Below are positions 62,066 to 64,000 of a DNA stretch of 64,000 nucleotides, in pieces (the first letter of the stretch is position 1; each line of letters begins with the position of its first letter). Made by a program: the position numbers and the translations under genes. Location of the stretch: contig NZ_JALNYS010000003.1 in NCBI RefSeq assembly GCF_023229695.1, positions 1 through 64,000 of the forward strand, read 5' to 3'. This DNA comes from Sulfuricurvum sp. Lineage in GTDB: Bacteria; Campylobacterota; Campylobacteria; Campylobacterales; Sulfurimonadaceae. Under the pieces are notes generated by a model. The model was given only the letters and a program-made list of their open reading frames with translations. It had not been told where the DNA came from and searched no databases.

Positions 62066-63064
62066 TTATCTCGATTTAACCTTCTCTTCAATTTGCTGTA
62101 ATTCTTTCAGATTTTCCTCATCTGCCCCGATGGCTTCCAATCGTTTGCGCTCAGTATCAAATGTCTCATAAACTTTTTCGACCATAATTTCCATCTGCTG
62201 ATGGCTTATGCTTCCGTACCCTTTGAGAACTTCTTTGTCGTTAAACTCTATGATACGGTCGATATTCTCTCTCCAAAAATCCATTCTGACATCCTGACGA
62301 TTTTTAGCCCGTAATTCTGCCGTTTCGAGGAATACCATGACAAAACGATTCAAACTGTCGATTTCATCCTCGACTAGATAGTTTTTTGCTGTATAAATGT
62401 CTTGTTTTCTAACCACAGAACCTTTGAAGCTTGTCAGTGCCATATTCGGTGCCGCTGCATCGGCACGGTTGACAATAATCTCAGCGGCGGTTTGCCCTGT
62501 AATCGCGTAAAGAAGTTTGTTTTGAGCTTCTGCAAAAAAAAGTTGTGTAGCTTTATCGGTCGGATCATAGTCACTACTGAGCGCGAATAGGTCTCGTACT
62601 TTTTGATAAAAACGCTTTTCGGAAGCACGAATATCTCGGATACGTGCTAAAAGCTCATCAAAATAATCAGGTTTCCCGTCAGGATTTTTAAGCCGTTCAT
62701 CATCCATGATGAAACCTTTTACCATGTATTCGCTCAGGTTTTTATTTGCCCATTGGCGAAACTGTGTTCCCCGTTTGCTCCGTACCCGAAATCCGATCGC
62801 TAAAATCATTTCGAGAGAATAATATGATACGGAGTAGTTTTTACCGTCGGCGGCAGTTGTTAAGTAATCCTTAACAACTGAATTTTCATCCAATTCCCCT
62901 TCTTCGAAAATGTTTGAAATGTGCATACTGATGTTCGGTTTTGAGGTGGTGAAAAGTTCTGCAATTTGGGATTGATTCATCCACGCAGTGCCGTCACGTG
63001 CAAGAAGTGATACCGATGTTTTTCCATCCGAAGTATTGTAAATAATAACGTTATTCTCGTACAT
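62066..63064 (-). CDS. rhuM: RhuM-family protein (KilA-N/Bro-like virulence RhuM)
   Basis: 332 residues: VIIYNTSDGKTSVSLLARDGTAWMNQSQIAELF, SISMHISNIFEEGEL-like segment, YYSLEMILAIGFRVRSKRGTQFRQWA, and the C-terminal Fic-like/Doc-like helical region. This is the widespread RhuM protein named from Salmonella pathogenicity island 3. Function unclear; it often lies in restriction or defence islands. It sits alone between 56-bp direct repeats just upstream of nifS, so it looks inserted. Confidence 0.9.
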   Translation of the reverse strand: MYENNVIIYNTSDGKTSVSLLARDGTAWMNQSQIAELFTTSKPNISMHISNIFEEGELDENSVVKDYLTTAADGKNYSVSYYSLEMILAIGFRVRSKRGTQFRQWANKNLSEYMVKGFIMDDERLKNPDGKPDYFDELLARIRDIRASEKRFYQKVRDLFALSSDYDPTDKATQLFFAEAQNKLLYAITGQTAAEIIVNRADAAAPNMALTSFKGSVVRKQDIYTAKNYLVEDEIDSLNRFVMVFLETAELRAKNRQDVRMDFWRENIDRIIEFNDKEVLKGYGSISHQQMEIMVEKVYETFDTERKRLEAIGADEENLKELQQIEEKVKSR

Positions 63065-63141
63065 TCTTTTCCTTTACTCAAGATATTATATCAGGATGAA
63101 AAAGAATTCATTTTTTATATGACAAATTGTCACATCCCCTA

Positions 63142-63197
63142 TTCTCGAACAAATCTTGCATTCTCTCCTCATAATCTCCGACATTATGAGGACAAAC
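63142..63197 (+). repeat. Direct repeat flanking rhuM, right copy and nifS leader
   Basis: 56 bases equal to the left copy at 62007 apart from about five changes. It ends one base before the nifS ATG and supplies its ribosome site (TGAGGA). Confidence 0.88.
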
Positions 63198-63198
63198 C

Positions 63199-64000
63199 AT
63201 GAAACGTGTATATCTCGACAACAACGCCACCACCAAACTCGATCCGATCGTCAAAGTCAAAATGCAGCCCTTTTTCGAAGAGTTGTATGGCAATCCCAAT
63301 TCCCTCCACCAGTACGGGATCGAAGTGCGCCCGTACCTGAACGAATCGATGGGATACATGTACGATGCGCTAAATGCTCCCGATGCCGATGACATCCTAA
63401 TTACCTCGTGTGCGACCGAGAGTAACAATACTGTCCTGAAAGGGGTGTTTTTCAAACATATTCTGACAAATCCGTCCAAAAACCACATTATCGCTTCGGC
63501 GGTGGAGCACCCTTCCGTCCTCGAAACCCTCCACTTTTTGGAAGAACACGGAGCGGAAGTGACCTTCGTCGATGTCGACCAGTACGGATACGTCAGTGCG
63601 GAGCGGATCGCGGCGGCAATCACCGACAAAACGATCCTCATCTCAATGATGTGGGCGAATAATGAGACGGGGATGATCTTCCCCGTCGAAGAGGTAGCGG
63701 CCATCGCAAAAGAGAGAGGGATACTGTTTCATACCGACGCCGTACAGGCGATCGGAAAAGTAGCGGTGGATCTGACCAAAACGCCGGTTGATTACCTCAC
63801 CTTCTCTGCCCACAAATTCCACGGTCCCAAAGGGATCGGCGGATTGTATGTCCGCAAAGGGTCCGAACTCCCGAACCTTCTTCACGGTGGTGAGCAGATG
63901 GGCGGCCGTCGTGCGGGTACTCTCAATGTCGCCTACATCATCGGGATGGGATTGGCAATGAAACAATCTGTCGGCCATCTGGACAAAATGAACAGCGACG
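63199..64000 (+). CDS. nifS: Cysteine desulfurase NifS, 3' end cut by window edge
   Basis: PLP enzyme supplying sulfur for Fe-S clusters of nitrogenase. At least 267 residues are visible: MKRVYLDNNATTKLDP start, NPNSLHQYG, SCATESNNTVL, the ATP-binding-like NNETGMIFPV, HTDAVQAIGKV, and the PLP-Lys in SAHKFHGPKGIG. It continues past the right edge, so the active-site Cys loop is not seen. The start at 63199 has GAGGA nearby. NifS over IscS is favoured by the nif context. Confidence 0.94.
   Translation, partial: MKRVYLDNNATTKLDPIVKVKMQPFFEELYGNPNSLHQYGIEVRPYLNESMGYMYDALNAPDADDILITSCATESNNTVLKGVFFKHILTNPSKNHIIASAVEHPSVLETLHFLEEHGAEVTFVDVDQYGYVSAERIAAAITDKTILISMMWANNETGMIFPVEEVAAIAKERGILFHTDAVQAIGKVAVDLTKTPVDYLTFSAHKFHGPKGIGGLYVRKGSELPNLLHGGEQMGGRRAGTLNVAYIIGMGLAMKQSVGHLDKMNSD

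Noticed and set aside
63108..63704. Minus-strand frame of 198 residues
   Set aside because: It is antisense to nifS, whose plus-strand product is clearly conserved.

Overview
The window looks like chromosome of a Campylobacterota bacterium, probably a Sulfuricurvum- or Sulfurimonas-like free-living chemolithotroph. That placement is inference. It rests on histidine kinases with the AHQWRQPL-type H-box common in this phylum, a short Adk of the type found there, a dense c-di-GMP and PAS signalling repertoire, and compact overlapping operons. All protein calls come from reading translated sequence; no database search was run.

Layout. (1) 1-5.8 kb: a minus-strand signalling operon (REC-GGDEF-EAL protein, response regulator, PAS histidine kinase, chemoreceptor cut by the left edge). 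(2) 6-19 kb: housekeeping and signalling genes (aspS, two tandem adenylate kinases, a molybdopterin-binding-domain protein, htpX, ankyrin protein, two tandem 70-residue proteins, alpha-glucan phosphorylase, a Cache-HAMP-PAS-GGDEF protein, a PAS-GAF-HD-GYP protein). (3) 19-42 kb: a nitrogen-fixation region with nifH-orf119-nifD-nifK, a BFD-like plus DUF683-like pair, nifB-nifV-GNAT-feoA, a divergent nifX-like and degenerate peroxiredoxin pair, a nifQ-like-moxR pair, a VWA(DUF2201)-orf-wHTH-ArsC/NifO-like chain, and a flavodiiron protein. (4) 42-52 kb: a guanidine-assimilation operon under a clear guanidine-I (ykkC) riboswitch: ABC importer, carboxyguanidine deiminase pair, guanidine carboxylase, SMR exporter, allophanate hydrolase. 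(5) 52-55 kb: a SIR2-like protein with a second-type clpP-clpX pair. (6) 55-64 kb: accessory insertions (DarTG, DinJ-YafQ, an AT-rich P-loop ATPase, RhuM) around glnS (GlnRS with a YqeY-like tail), ending in nifS cut by the right edge.

How it fits together. Regions 3 to 5 form a nitrogen-nutrition island: N2 fixation plus use of guanidine as a nitrogen source. A shared sigma-54-like promoter motif (WAG-WAY-N5-TTGCA) lies just upstream of nifH, nifB, the nifX-like gene, the nifQ-like gene, the DUF683-like gene and the VWA gene. This places several uncharacterised genes, notably a MoxR/VWA pair, in the nif regulon.

Most unusual observations: four MITE-like intergenic repeats, each 0 to 4 bases from a stop codon and with compensatory stem changes; a VWA gene whose conserved N-terminus lies upstream of any ATG/GTG/TTG; a DarTG island bounded by a second copy of the last 21 codons of clpX; rhuM bounded by 56-bp direct repeats in the nifS leader; and a MoxR/VWA/NifQ-like module as a candidate undescribed nitrogenase-maturation system.
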